This document shows positions 23,459 through 31,483 of a DNA stretch of 32,335 bases, piece by piece. Location: positions 27,084 through 59,418 of the forward strand of contig CAMYOJ010000030.1 of the NCBI GenBank assembly GCA_947259985.1. Direction: 5' to 3'. The stretch's first letter is position 1, and the number at the start of each line of letters is the position of its first letter. Made by a program: the position numbers and the translations under genes. The notes beneath the pieces are model-generated. The model ran no database searches, had not been told where the DNA came from, and saw nothing but the letters and a program-made list of their open reading frames with translations. The stretch comes from an uncultured Woeseiaceae bacterium. Its GTDB lineage: Bacteria > Pseudomonadota > Gammaproteobacteria > Steroidobacterales > Woeseiaceae.

Positions 23459-25878
23459 CAGTTGAACGGCGCGGCGCGGGCTATCAACTCTTCAAGGCCC
23501 GGTTCATTGGGATCCAGCGGTTTGCCCGGGTGGATACACTTGGCAGGACAGATTTCGGCGGCCGCAACGAGATCGGCAAAGCTGCCGGCTTTCGGGTCGC
23601 GGATGATGGCCTGCTTGTCGTCATTGTAGACAAACATCATCTTGTTGACGCCCATGCAGTCGTCACAGGTCGTGCACATCGCCGTGTCGAGCCAGGGTTC
23701 GTCGAAGCTCAATTCTTCTTCGGCTTCCGGCTCAGGTTCGGGTTCGAGCTCCGCGGCCGCGGCTTCCTGGGTCGGCGCTGTCTCACTCGACGGCATGCTG
23801 GCTACGGCGCCGCCCGTGTCGATCATCTCGGACAGGTCGGCCCCCATCAGCACGTCGACGAGTTGCCCCATGGCTTCTCCCGCCGATTCCGTCCGCACGC
23901 TCTCGAGCTCCTCTTCGTGCGCTTTCTTCAGCTGTTCGCGTTCGGCCTCGATGGCGGCCTGTTGTTCCGCGATGACACGGTCAATGGCTTCCTCGACATA
24001 GAAGTTATGGATTCCGGCGAGTTCCTGCAGCGTGCGCCAGTAGTTCAGCCGATCACGACACGCGAACACCAGGGCGCGCGACACGGCCAGCCTTATCAAC
24101 TCACCCTGACCGTCGATTCCCCAAACAAACGGTACTGGACGATCTGCCAACTCTTCCTCGAGTTCGAGGTAGCGATCGACGGGCACGAGATCAGCTGACT
24201 CGAAGCCTTTCGGCACCGTGCGGAAGTGGCCGTGCAGCGCCGGCATTAGCAACGCGTAGTCGGCAAACGTAAACGCGAGGTCCATCTCGGTGAGTTCGCC
24301 ATCGGCATCGCGGTATTCCAGCTTCTCGACGGGCCAGTCGCGTTCGGCCTGCGGATTGCCGTCGAAACTGACGCGTTCCGCGGCATGGTCTCCTGCATCG
24401 GGGTTGATGAGCATGTAAGGGTGCGCTCGACTTTCGAGCGCCGCGCTCGCGACGAACCAGGGATCGAGCAGCGCTTGCTTCGTTTGCGTCTGGGTACCGC
24501 GATTGATCAGATGCAGGCTCGCGCGGTCGCTGTCCAGGGCGCACAGGAATCCCGCCAGAAGGTCCTCGTGCCGGGCTGCCGAGGCCTGCGCGACTACGAC
24601 CTGGCGGTGTCCGATGCCAAAGTAGCCCAGTTCGAAGCGGTAGGAATCGAAGGGATCTTCGCCACGCCGCGCTGCCGGGTTGTCGTAGGCGCGGATCCAG
24701 CTGAGCACGTGTACGGGAAGACGCGATCCCAGCAGGCGCGAGAATGATGGCAAGCCGTCACCGGCCAGGTAGTCTGCGGAGACCAGCGCAACCACTCGCG
24801 GCAGGAGTTGCATTTCGTCATGCGAAAAGGCCTGCCAGTCGAAGTTCGCAAACCACGAATCGTGTACCTCGGGCTGGTAATTGTCGTCGATCTCCAGCGC
24901 AGCGATTCTGGCCGCGGCAAACAGCTCTGCGTATCGGTCGGCTTCGCGTCTGAAGACTTCGCCGGCACTTATGCAGGGCTCGTCGCTGTCGACAACATCG
25001 AGTATCGGCAAGTCGTTGAACCACGGGTCGTCGAGGCGGCCAACGAATCGAACGACGACCGGATCGTCTTGCCACTGCTGCAGCGTGTTCAATGCACCCT
25101 CGATCCTGGCGCGACGCTCGGGCGGCATTGCGACCGAACCCTGGGCGCGCTGTTCGAGCATTCCTGACAGGGCGCCTGTGTCGAAGTACTGCGCTCCCGG
25201 TCTGGCGCTACTCTTTGCAGGTTCCTCGGCCTCGGCGGACTTGGCTTTCTCCACATCAAGCAATGCCTGCAAGCCCTGCACACGTTTCCTGATGTCACTT
25301 CGAAACTGCTCGTGGCCCTGCCGATGACGGGCTGCATGCAGCAACAGGTGCAAAGACACATAAGGTCCGTAGCCCAGGAACTGGCCGCCTTCGGCGATGC
25401 TGTTCCTGAGACGGTCGAGATCCGACTCGAGTTTTTCGCGGTTGCTCTTGTCCAGACCGAGGTGATCCTGCAATGCCGCCGCCGCCTCCTCGAACGTCGC
25501 CTGGGCATCCACAGGGTGGGGTTCTTCGAGCCGCTGACGGATATAGCGCTCGATCCACGGCAGGTTGTCCCTGAGAATCCTCGCGTCCTCCGCGCCGAGC
25601 GCAAATGCGTCGACCGATGCTGACAGGAACTCGCCGAGCGGTTGCGAAAGCACGGTCGCTCCCTCGGGAGGGAACAGGTAAAGCGGGTATTGGTAGCGAA
25701 TTGCCGACGCATCGCGGTAAGGGTTGAGCAGGGCCGGCAGCACGTCGTCACTCGGTATGGCCGTGCGCGCCGCGGCCGCGGGTTCGCCGTAATGGAAACG
25801 GCGCAGCAGGTCGATGAGATCCTTCCCGGCGTCGCTGACCGCATTCCCGTCGAGCTTGCTTTCCGTTGCGGAGTTCAT
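23458..25878 (-). CDS. 806-aa degenerate PFOR-domain protein with C-terminal ferredoxin
   Basis: Not a family I can name. The first 250 residues are helical with no motif. From about 370, VVALVSADYLAGDGLPSF and LPVHVLSWIRAYD align by eye with the domain-VI-like part of the 1432-aa protein (PLVLVGNDEMLAG, LPVKVLVLHALDF), again without a proper thiamine GDG site. Near 615, YWRTLQELAG matches TWQTLQELAG of the larger protein, each followed by a charged coiled coil. After an acidic Pro/Glu linker comes a ferredoxin: CTTCDDC near 733 and CPAKC near 774. A strong site (GGAG) precedes ATG 25878, 12 nt after korB. Probably an electron carrier or adaptor between KorAB and RnfB. Confidence 0.78.
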   Translation of the reverse strand: MNSATESKLDGNAVSDAGKDLIDLLRRFHYGEPAAAARTAIPSDDVLPALLNPYRDASAIRYQYPLYLFPPEGATVLSQPLGEFLSASVDAFALGAEDARILRDNLPWIERYIRQRLEEPHPVDAQATFEEAAAALQDHLGLDKSNREKLESDLDRLRNSIAEGGQFLGYGPYVSLHLLLHAARHRQGHEQFRSDIRKRVQGLQALLDVEKAKSAEAEEPAKSSARPGAQYFDTGALSGMLEQRAQGSVAMPPERRARIEGALNTLQQWQDDPVVVRFVGRLDDPWFNDLPILDVVDSDEPCISAGEVFRREADRYAELFAAARIAALEIDDNYQPEVHDSWFANFDWQAFSHDEMQLLPRVVALVSADYLAGDGLPSFSRLLGSRLPVHVLSWIRAYDNPAARRGEDPFDSYRFELGYFGIGHRQVVVAQASAARHEDLLAGFLCALDSDRASLHLINRGTQTQTKQALLDPWFVASAALESRAHPYMLINPDAGDHAAERVSFDGNPQAERDWPVEKLEYRDADGELTEMDLAFTFADYALLMPALHGHFRTVPKGFESADLVPVDRYLELEEELADRPVPFVWGIDGQGELIRLAVSRALVFACRDRLNYWRTLQELAGIHNFYVEEAIDRVIAEQQAAIEAEREQLKKAHEEELESVRTESAGEAMGQLVDVLMGADLSEMIDTGGAVASMPSSETAPTQEAAAAELEPEPEPEAEEELSFDEPWLDTAMCTTCDDCMGVNKMMFVYNDDKQAIIRDPKAGSFADLVAAAEICPAKCIHPGKPLDPNEPGLEELIARAAPFN

Positions 25879-25890
25879 TGTTGCTCCGGG

Positions 25891-26844
25891 CTAGATGGCG
25901 AAATGATCGAGTGCCGTGTTCAGGCCGGCCAGTTTCTCGTCGACGCTCATCTCCAGACCGATCGAGGACATCGCGTCGTAGCACGGTGCATCCGGGTTTT
26001 GGTACAGGATGCCGAGCGGCAAGACGCCCTCGGCCTGCGCAAGCTCCCTGGCCGCCGCGAGATCCGACGGGTCATGCTCGGCATGATTCGGAAACAGCCG
26101 TTTGACCGAATCATCAACCTGCACTCCCTTCTCGTGCGTGAGCAGCTTCATCCGCTCCGGTTCGTCCTGCAGCTTCTTGCCGATGGCCTCGACGTAAACG
26201 GGGCAGCGTTGAATGATGCGCACGAAGCTTGTGCCCTTGTGCTCATGGGCCTTCATAATGACCTCGTGCCGCAGTGGCGCGTTCCAGTCGACGATCTGCG
26301 CAACGAATGAGACATTCGTGATGCCCAGCGTCACGGTCAGCGGGTTCAGCGGCGGCAGCAATGCGCCTGACGGGTGTGTGTTGGTCGGCACGTCGAGCGG
26401 TGTGGTGGGCGAGGTCTGTTTCTTGGTCAGACCGTAGATGCCGTTGTCGAACACCAGCATGGTCAGGTCCATGTTGTAACGCATCGCATGGATCCAGTGA
26501 GCACAGCCAATCGAGAAACAGTCACCGTCGCCGGTCGCCACCCAGACATCCAGGTCGGGGCGCCGCGATTTAATGCCGCAGGCGACCGGCAGTGCACGTC
26601 CGTGTAAACCATGGAAACCGTAGGTATTCATGTAGTGAGGCAGACGGCTCGAACAGCCGATTCCCGATACGGCAACGGTCTTCTCGGGTTTGACCTGGGA
26701 GTCCCGGCAGACCCGATGTACGGCAGCCAGGATGCCATGGTCACCACAGCCCGTGCACCAGCGCGGCTCTGCGCCGCAATAGTCATCGAGCGTGAAATAA
26801 CGTTCTTTTACGTCGAGAGACCAGTCACCTTTCAAGCCGAACAT
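25891..26844 (-). CDS. korB: 2-oxoacid:acceptor oxidoreductase beta subunit (thiamine subunit)
   Basis: A 317-aa catalytic subunit binding thiamine diphosphate. GDGDCFSIGC begins at residue 105 and DNGIYGLTKKQTSPTT follows, giving a complete thiamine/Mg2+ motif. WCTGCGDHG (Cys30, Cys33) belongs to the proximal [4Fe-4S] site of this family, with GIGCSSRLPHY supplying further hallmarks. This is the only intact thiamine domain in the operon. GGAAGGAG sits 7 nt before the ATG, and the gene overlaps korA by 13 nt. Whether the substrate is 2-oxoglutarate, pyruvate or another 2-oxoacid cannot be decided here; the kor name is used for family only. Confidence 0.92.
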   Translation of the reverse strand: MFGLKGDWSLDVKERYFTLDDYCGAEPRWCTGCGDHGILAAVHRVCRDSQVKPEKTVAVSGIGCSSRLPHYMNTYGFHGLHGRALPVACGIKSRRPDLDVWVATGDGDCFSIGCAHWIHAMRYNMDLTMLVFDNGIYGLTKKQTSPTTPLDVPTNTHPSGALLPPLNPLTVTLGITNVSFVAQIVDWNAPLRHEVIMKAHEHKGTSFVRIIQRCPVYVEAIGKKLQDEPERMKLLTHEKGVQVDDSVKRLFPNHAEHDPSDLAAARELAQAEGVLPLGILYQNPDAPCYDAMSSIGLEMSVDEKLAGLNTALDHFAI

Positions 26845-28982
26845 GCTACTGCTCCTTCCATATCTTCGATAGTTTCATCGATAACCTGGCCGATGGTGGC
26901 CGGTGACAACGGATGACCCGGCACGATGGACCAGCAGTCCACGTCCAGGAGTGTATGCGCGCGCAGAACGAGCGCGAGTTGTGAATAACGCCGCGTCTCC
27001 GCAGTGATTAACGGTGCATCGGGAGCGTCGCTGTAGTTGAGCTCGATCGTCTTTACCTTCCTGAACCCGGAGAAGATCTGTTTGAGGCCGGGCTCCAGGG
27101 GCGACAGGAAACGCAGGTGGACTGAAGACACCTTCTTGCCCTCGGCTCTCGCGAGATCAACGGCTTCCTCGATGGCACCGAGGGTCGAGCCCCACCCGAC
27201 GATCAAAAGGTCGCCCGTGGGATCGCCATGTATCTCGGGCGGTTTCATCGTGTCCGCCAGTGCTGCCAGCTTGCGGCTGCGCATGTTCATGCCTTCCTGG
27301 TTGGACGCCGTGTCATACGCGATCTTGCTGTTGCGGTTGTGCGCGAGGCCCGTGAGTATGTATTCGCCGCCACGCATGCCCGGTATCGGCCGTTCTGAAA
27401 GCCCCGTCGTTTCGTCCCAGTTGTAGGGAGCTACTTCCTCGTCCCACGCTGATTGGTCCACGGGCGGCGCGAACCACTCGTCGGTAACAGCCGGCCGCTC
27501 AATCGCCTGCACGCCAGTGGCGAGGTTGGCGTCGGTCAGGATGATCACAGGCGTACGGAACGCTTCGGCCAGCTCGCGCGCCATAATCACGAAGTGAAAG
27601 CACTCGGAGATCGTGGCTGCGGCGAGAAGGATCTTGGGTGAATCGCCCGGCATTCCGTAGAGGCACGAGAGCAGGTCGCCCTGTTCGACCTTGGTCGGCA
27701 GGCCGGTCGACGGACCGCCGCGCTGCACGTCGATGATCACCAGCGGGACTTCGGCCATGGAGGCGAGACCGAGCATCTCGGTCTTCAACGCCATGCCGGG
27801 GCCGGAGGTGATCGTACAGGCGGTCTTTCCTGCATAGGACGCGCCAACTGCGAAGCCCACGGCGGCGATTTCGTCTTCCGCCTGGTGAACGAAGCCGCCG
27901 GTCAGATGAAAGTCGTCGGCGAGGTAATGCGAGGCCGACGTCGCCGGCGTTATCGGGTACATTGCGACGAGTTCTATGCCCGCGGCCATGACGCCCAGAC
28001 CGGCTGCCTGGTTGCCGTTCATCACGACGGCGGAGCCGAGGCGATCTTCCTCGGCGGTGTCGATACGGAACTGGTACTCGATGTTCTCGCGTGCAAATCC
28101 GTAGCCCGCATCGAACAGGTCGTGGTTAATCTTGATGACCTTGTCGCCCTTGCGCCGGAAAATCTTCGCGATCTCCTCTTTCGCCTTGTCTGTGTCACGG
28201 CTGTAGATACTGCAGAGCATCCCGAGCACGAACATGTTCTTGCCCTTGCGAGGATCCTTGACGAGCTTGAGGCACTCCTCCTGGATCGGCAGTTCGTGAA
28301 CGATCAGTCCCTGCTTCTCGAAGTCCTCCAGCGCCTCAGCGTACTGCTTGCGAATCTTTTCGTCGGGATCCGCGGCCCACATGTTTTCGAGAAGGACGAC
28401 CGTTCCCTTCTTGTAAGCACGGTTCATGATGCGGGAGTAGAGGACCTGCTCATTGAACGCGACGGCCATGTCGGCCTCGTTGCCCATGTTGGTCACGTAC
28501 TTCGATCCCATGCGGACCCGAATACCGCTGGCGCCCTGGCGCTCTCTCGCGGGTGGCTGGATTTCGGCGGGAATGATCTCGACGGTCCAGACGCCGTTGC
28601 CCATTTTGCCGCTAACGAGCCCGAGTATCTGGCCGCATTTCTGCGCGCCCTCACCGGAGTCGCTGACGATTTCGACGATCTGCTGACTGACCTCGAGAGG
28701 ACCCTGTTCGGCTTTCTCTTGCATATCCTTGTCCCCGGATTTCGCTGTGTCCGTAGTGCCTGGCGCGGCCGCTTGCCCGGCCTGCTCGATCTTGTTGCGG
28801 AATTCCTCGATCGTCGCCCAGCGCGCTTCACGCGCGGTTTCGATGTCGTGAGTGTGCAGGGACTGCCGCAGGTCGTAGCCCAGGACGTCCCTGAGCGGCC
28901 GCGGCACCGCGAGCTTCACCCACCAGGTTTTATCCCTTTTAAACAGGTACTTGGTGTCGCCTGCTGAATTTGTGCCTGACAT
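26832..28982 (-). CDS. korA: 2-oxoacid:acceptor oxidoreductase gamma-alpha subunit with N-terminal integrase-type DNA-binding domain
   Basis: A 716-aa fused gamma-alpha subunit. Residues 95-290 are the gamma domain (SDSGEGAQKCGQILGLV). The alpha domain follows with YPITP at 342-346, EDEIAAVGFAVGASYAG, TSGPGMALKTEMLGLA and QRGGPSTGLPTKVEQGDL, all expected for an active KorA. Unexpectedly, residues 10-65 resemble the N-terminal domain of tyrosine integrases (YLFKRDKTWWVKLAVPRPLR, SLHTHDIETAREA), joined by a linker rich in Ala, Gly and Asp. The in-frame Met87 (28724), with AAGGA one base upstream, could give a normal-length KorA as an alternative product. A promoter lies 57-85 bases before ATG 28982. 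No ferredoxin domain is present, so electrons must leave through a partner. Confidence 0.9.
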   Translation of the reverse strand: MSGTNSAGDTKYLFKRDKTWWVKLAVPRPLRDVLGYDLRQSLHTHDIETAREARWATIEEFRNKIEQAGQAAAPGTTDTAKSGDKDMQEKAEQGPLEVSQQIVEIVSDSGEGAQKCGQILGLVSGKMGNGVWTVEIIPAEIQPPARERQGASGIRVRMGSKYVTNMGNEADMAVAFNEQVLYSRIMNRAYKKGTVVLLENMWAADPDEKIRKQYAEALEDFEKQGLIVHELPIQEECLKLVKDPRKGKNMFVLGMLCSIYSRDTDKAKEEIAKIFRRKGDKVIKINHDLFDAGYGFARENIEYQFRIDTAEEDRLGSAVVMNGNQAAGLGVMAAGIELVAMYPITPATSASHYLADDFHLTGGFVHQAEDEIAAVGFAVGASYAGKTACTITSGPGMALKTEMLGLASMAEVPLVIIDVQRGGPSTGLPTKVEQGDLLSCLYGMPGDSPKILLAAATISECFHFVIMARELAEAFRTPVIILTDANLATGVQAIERPAVTDEWFAPPVDQSAWDEEVAPYNWDETTGLSERPIPGMRGGEYILTGLAHNRNSKIAYDTASNQEGMNMRSRKLAALADTMKPPEIHGDPTGDLLIVGWGSTLGAIEEAVDLARAEGKKVSSVHLRFLSPLEPGLKQIFSGFRKVKTIELNYSDAPDAPLITAETRRYSQLALVLRAHTLLDVDCWSIVPGHPLSPATIGQVIDETIEDMEGAVACSA
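28788..28955 (-). other. integrase N-terminal (DUF6538-type) domain encoded inside korA
   Basis: Residues 10-65 of the korA product. The pattern Y-L-hydrophobic-K/R-R-x3-W-hydrophobic, then V-P-x-x-L-R-x-x-x-G and S-L-x-T-x-D-x-x-x-A-R-x-A is the usual N-terminal domain before the core-binding domain of phage and island integrases. No core-binding or catalytic integrase domain (R...HxxR...Y) follows. This is either a captured integrase 5' end that now serves as an extension or a working DNA-binding module. Identified from memory of the family pattern, without a search. Confidence 0.72.
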
Positions 28983-29038
28983 GCCTAGTTCCCCGATGTA
29001 CCTGCTTCAGAAGCTGTACCTTTTCTGCTCATGGGACG

Positions 29039-29067
29039 TTTATTGCACCGGGTCCGGGACTAGTCAA
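29039..29067 (-). promoter_or_regulatory. sigma70-like promoter for the kor-rnf operon
   Basis: Read on the minus strand: -35 TTGACT (29067-29062), 17-nt spacer, -10 AATAAA (29044-29039). The -35 matches five of six consensus bases and the -10 four of six. Transcription would start near 29032, giving a leader of about 50 nt before ATG 28982. It is the best promoter in the 217-base gap and has the correct orientation. Confidence 0.55.
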
Positions 29068-29115
29068 TCAGTATAAATATCAGGGTTATACGTGCTAATC
29101 AGGGTCCCCGGACCC
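29050..29115. repeat. nested inverted repeats around the kor-rnf promoter
   Basis: Outer arms are a perfect 9-bp inverted pair, GGGTCCGGG (29050-29058) and CCCGGACCC (29107-29115). Nested almost concentrically inside is GTATAA-N9-TTATAC (29071-29091). The outer centre is 29082.5 and the inner centre 29081. The left outer arm lies in the promoter spacer and the inner dyad lies just upstream of the -35 box. The right outer arm is itself part of the near-palindrome GGGTCCCCGGACCC (29102-29115). Confidence 0.6.
29071..29091. promoter_or_regulatory. candidate operator GTATAA-N9-TTATAC
   Basis: Perfect 6-bp arms with a 9-bp spacer, total 21 bp. It sits four bases upstream of the -35 hexamer, a position more typical of an activator site than of a repressor site. 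The bound protein is unknown; the AT-rich arms differ from the G+C-rich surroundings. Confidence 0.5.
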
Positions 29116-29199
29116 ATCGTTCTCCACTGCTTCAGACCGCACAATCGACCCCGTCGCCGACAGTCGCGGTCGACGAGTGTTACGACTTTTCAGTGAGGT

Positions 29200-29601
29200 C
29201 TAGTTGTTCTTCGCCCCCTGGTCTATCCAGGCGGCAATGGTCGCGATCTCCTCGTCCGCGAGCGGGACTCCACGTCCCTCGGCCCAGGCTTCCTCATGGT
29301 GTGGCGGCATGCGGATCTCGGGGTCCGTCTTGCCGGCAATAACCATGTAAAGCGTGCTGGAGATGCTGCTGCCCGCAACGACAACGGGACCGAATTCGGT
29401 GCCTTTCATGACGCTGTCGTAGTCGTCGACGGCAAAACCGCTGGCAGCGGTGCCTTCACCGGCCGTGGTATGGCACTCGAGGCAGGCCACTTCGAGAATC
29501 GGCTGGACGTCTGTCGCGAAGCTGACCTCGCTGCGACCGCAGGCGGAAAATTGCGTGCAGATAAGGACGACTACTGCGCTGAATAGGAGTTTTGCGTTCA
29601 T
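29200..29601 (-). CDS. small c-type cytochrome, probable lipoprotein
   Basis: A 133-aa exported protein with one haem-c site, CLECH (Cys40, Cys43, His44), resembling the small cytochrome domains of the planctomycete-type Cyt1/Cyt family (DVQPILEVACLECH). MPPHHEE could supply a methionine ligand. The signal ends FSAC (Cys21), an imperfect lipobox, so lipid anchoring is likely but not certain. The start at 29601 is fixed by GAGGAG (29614-29609), seven bases upstream; a start 15 bases earlier would lie before that site. It is 217 bases upstream of korA and on the same strand. Confidence 0.82.
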   Translation of the reverse strand: MNAKLLFSAVVVLICTQFSACGRSEVSFATDVQPILEVACLECHTTAGEGTAASGFAVDDYDSVMKGTEFGPVVVAGSSISSTLYMVIAGKTDPEIRMPPHHEEAWAEGRGVPLADEEIATIAAWIDQGAKNN

Positions 29602-29672
29602 GCCTGATCTCCTCACGATTGCAGCGCCAGTTTGTCACTATCCGGGTGCTCTGCCGATAAGTAGTTTCCGCC

Positions 29673-30626
29673 TTATTGGTTGGCTCCATGCGAGATGGCG
29701 TCACGGATCAAAGCCAGCTCGGCGTCCTCGCGCAAACGCGCCGTGCTGCCGTTGATCTCGACGCCGAGACGCTGCAGCGCGGGCGCTACGTCCGGGAAGC
29801 CGGCACGGTTCGCATAGCGTCGGTAGAGGGGCATGAAAACGGGCTCTTCGACAAACGAGTCGAGCTTCGAGAACAGTTCGGGACCGCTCCAGGTTCGAGT
29901 CGAGGGCAGGCAGCAACGTTGCAGGTCGTCGAGAGCGGCATCGAGCGATTCGCGGCCGCCCGAACGTTCGCGCAATTGCACGTCGGCGAGCAACGCAATT
30001 GCGGCGCCGCTCCAGTAGATTTTCATGCGCGCGCGGCGCACACCTGCTTCCGCGGCCTCGTTGAGAGACAGTTCGGGTCGCGAGCGGCGGCCGCGTTCGA
30101 ATCCGTCGGACAGTTTTTTCCAGGCTTCGGCGTCCGTGTAGTGACCGGCGCGCGACATCAGGACGTTCTGGTAGTAGCTCGCAAAGCCCTCGGATATCCA
30201 TTTGTTGCGTGAGTTGATGTAAGGGAGCATCAGGTGACTGAACTCGTGTGTCGCCGTCCAGTCTCCATAGAAGTCTTCGATGGGGCGATCGACATTGACA
30301 TACAGTTCGACCCTCTCGCCGTCATCGCGCATCACGCGGCCGAATGGCACGGGTGATTTGCCACCCCAGGAATAGCGACTGGTCGGCTGCACGATGACGG
30401 TCGTCGACGGATTCGGAAAGCGCCCGTACGCCAGGCTTACGTTCGTCGATGCCGAGCGTAACCAGTCTACGAGTTCCGCCGCCTTCTCGTCATCGACTGG
30501 CTGCAGCACAGTGATGCGCAGCGTGGCGCCCGGTATCTCTGCCTCCGTTACGAGCGCAGCCGGTGAGGTTGCCGACGATTGCGTCGACAGGACGACGGCC
30601 ACGAGGATGCAAAGAGCTTTGCGCAC
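29673..30626 (-). CDS. secreted MA-clan metallopeptidase-like protein
   Basis: A 317-aa exported protein with HEFSH (His127, Glu128, His131) and WISEGFASYY with Glu146. The pattern HExxH-x14-E with a W-x-x-EG-x-A motif fits the peptidase-MA-like group, where the two His and the second Glu bind zinc and Glu128 is the base. The N-terminus (RKALCILVAVVLSTQSSATSPA) is a signal peptide. The GTG at 30626 is chosen because GGAGGA (30636-30631) is correctly spaced for it; the frame stays open for a few codons upstream. Substrate unknown. It follows alaX by 76 bases. Confidence 0.8.
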   Translation of the reverse strand: MRKALCILVAVVLSTQSSATSPAALVTEAEIPGATLRITVLQPVDDEKAAELVDWLRSASTNVSLAYGRFPNPSTTVIVQPTSRYSWGGKSPVPFGRVMRDDGERVELYVNVDRPIEDFYGDWTATHEFSHLMLPYINSRNKWISEGFASYYQNVLMSRAGHYTDAEAWKKLSDGFERGRRSRPELSLNEAAEAGVRRARMKIYWSGAAIALLADVQLRERSGGRESLDAALDDLQRCCLPSTRTWSGPELFSKLDSFVEEPVFMPLYRRYANRAGFPDVAPALQRLGVEINGSTARLREDAELALIRDAISHGANQ

Positions 30627-30672
30627 GTATTCCTCCACATTGATTGTGAATGGACCGCGACAGAACGCACAA

Positions 30673-30691
30673 GTTCGGTCGCAGGCCGAAC
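30673..30691 (-). terminator. weak stem-loop after alaX
   Basis: GTTCGG and CCGAAC form a 6-bp stem with a 7-base loop, 12 bases past the alaX stop. Only a broken T-rich stretch follows on the minus strand (TTGTGCGTTCT), so it may be an attenuator or a processing site rather than a true terminator. Confidence 0.3.
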
Positions 30692-30702
30692 CAGTCGGAA
30701 AC

Positions 30703-31410
30703 CTAGTCGAACACTATATGCACGCGACGATTGCGCCTGCCCTTGTTCTCGATCTTGCTGATACGTACAGCACCGATTTCACTCGTGTTGTTGACGTGTG
30801 TGCCGCCGCAAGGCTGGTAGTCGACGTCCTCGACGCGCACCGTGCGAATATCGCCAGCCCCTCTCGGCGGCTGCACCGACATCGTGCGGACGAGTTCGGG
30901 CCGCTCATCGAGTTCGGCCTCGGTGATCGTGCCGAAGACGACAGGATGCGCTTCTGCGACGAGCTGGTTCATGCGCGTCGTCAGGTCTTCCTTGTCAATC
31001 TGGTGTTCTCCGAGATCGAAATCGAGACGGCTCTTTTCTGCACCGACCGAGCCGCCCGTTACAGGAACGGGAATCAGCGAACCCAGCAAATGCATACTCG
31101 TGTGCATGCGCATGTGACTGAAGCGTCGCTCCCAGTCGATCTCGGTTTCAACCGTGTCACCTGGCGCGAGTCCATGGTCTGCCGTTTCAAGCTGATGCTT
31201 TATATGCTCAGCCGAATCGCCCTTGCGCGTGTCGACCACGCGGAACGTCTTCCGGCCAGGCGCAACAAACGTGCCCGTGTCGCCGGGCTGACCACCACCC
31301 AGTGGATAGAAGATGGTCTGGTCGAGTTCGACCCATTCGCCGTCGACGGCCGTGACGTTGGCGGACAAATGTCGCAGATAACTGTCGTCGTAATAGGTTT
31401 TTTTGACCAT
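30703..31410 (-). CDS. alaX: AlaX alanyl-tRNA editing protein
   Basis: A free-standing editing domain of alanyl-tRNA synthetase that hydrolyses Ser-tRNA(Ala) and Gly-tRNA(Ala). The zinc-binding editing site is seen as HMRMHTSMHLL (HxxxH) and CGGTHV, and YPLGGGQPGDTG is the glycine motif of the AlaX-M type. The 235 residues fit that type. It is transcribed divergently from the AraC-family gene; the 73 bases between them should hold both promoters. Confidence 0.92.
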   Translation of the reverse strand: MVKKTYYDDSYLRHLSANVTAVDGEWVELDQTIFYPLGGGQPGDTGTFVAPGRKTFRVVDTRKGDSAEHIKHQLETADHGLAPGDTVETEIDWERRFSHMRMHTSMHLLGSLIPVPVTGGSVGAEKSRLDFDLGEHQIDKEDLTTRMNQLVAEAHPVVFGTITEAELDERPELVRTMSVQPPRGAGDIRTVRVEDVDYQPCGGTHVNNTSEIGAVRISKIENKGRRNRRVHIVFD

Positions 31411-31483
31411 GTGTGTCCCCGGGCTCGATGTGGCAATTGCTTGGGGTATTATGAAATGCCTCCTTAAATTCGCACGTGCCCCG

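Noticed and set aside
27885..28967. 360-codon + strand frame opposite korA
   Set aside because: Mirror of korA codon bias; no motif seen.
28788..28982. Intact integrase or genomic island at the korA 5' end
   Set aside because: Only the N-terminal domain is present; no catalytic integrase domain, tRNA or attachment-site repeats were found.
29102..29115. GGGTCCCCGGACCC as a rho-independent terminator for the cytochrome gene
   Set aside because: No T-run follows on the minus strand and the loop would be only two bases; it fits better as an arm of the nested repeat.
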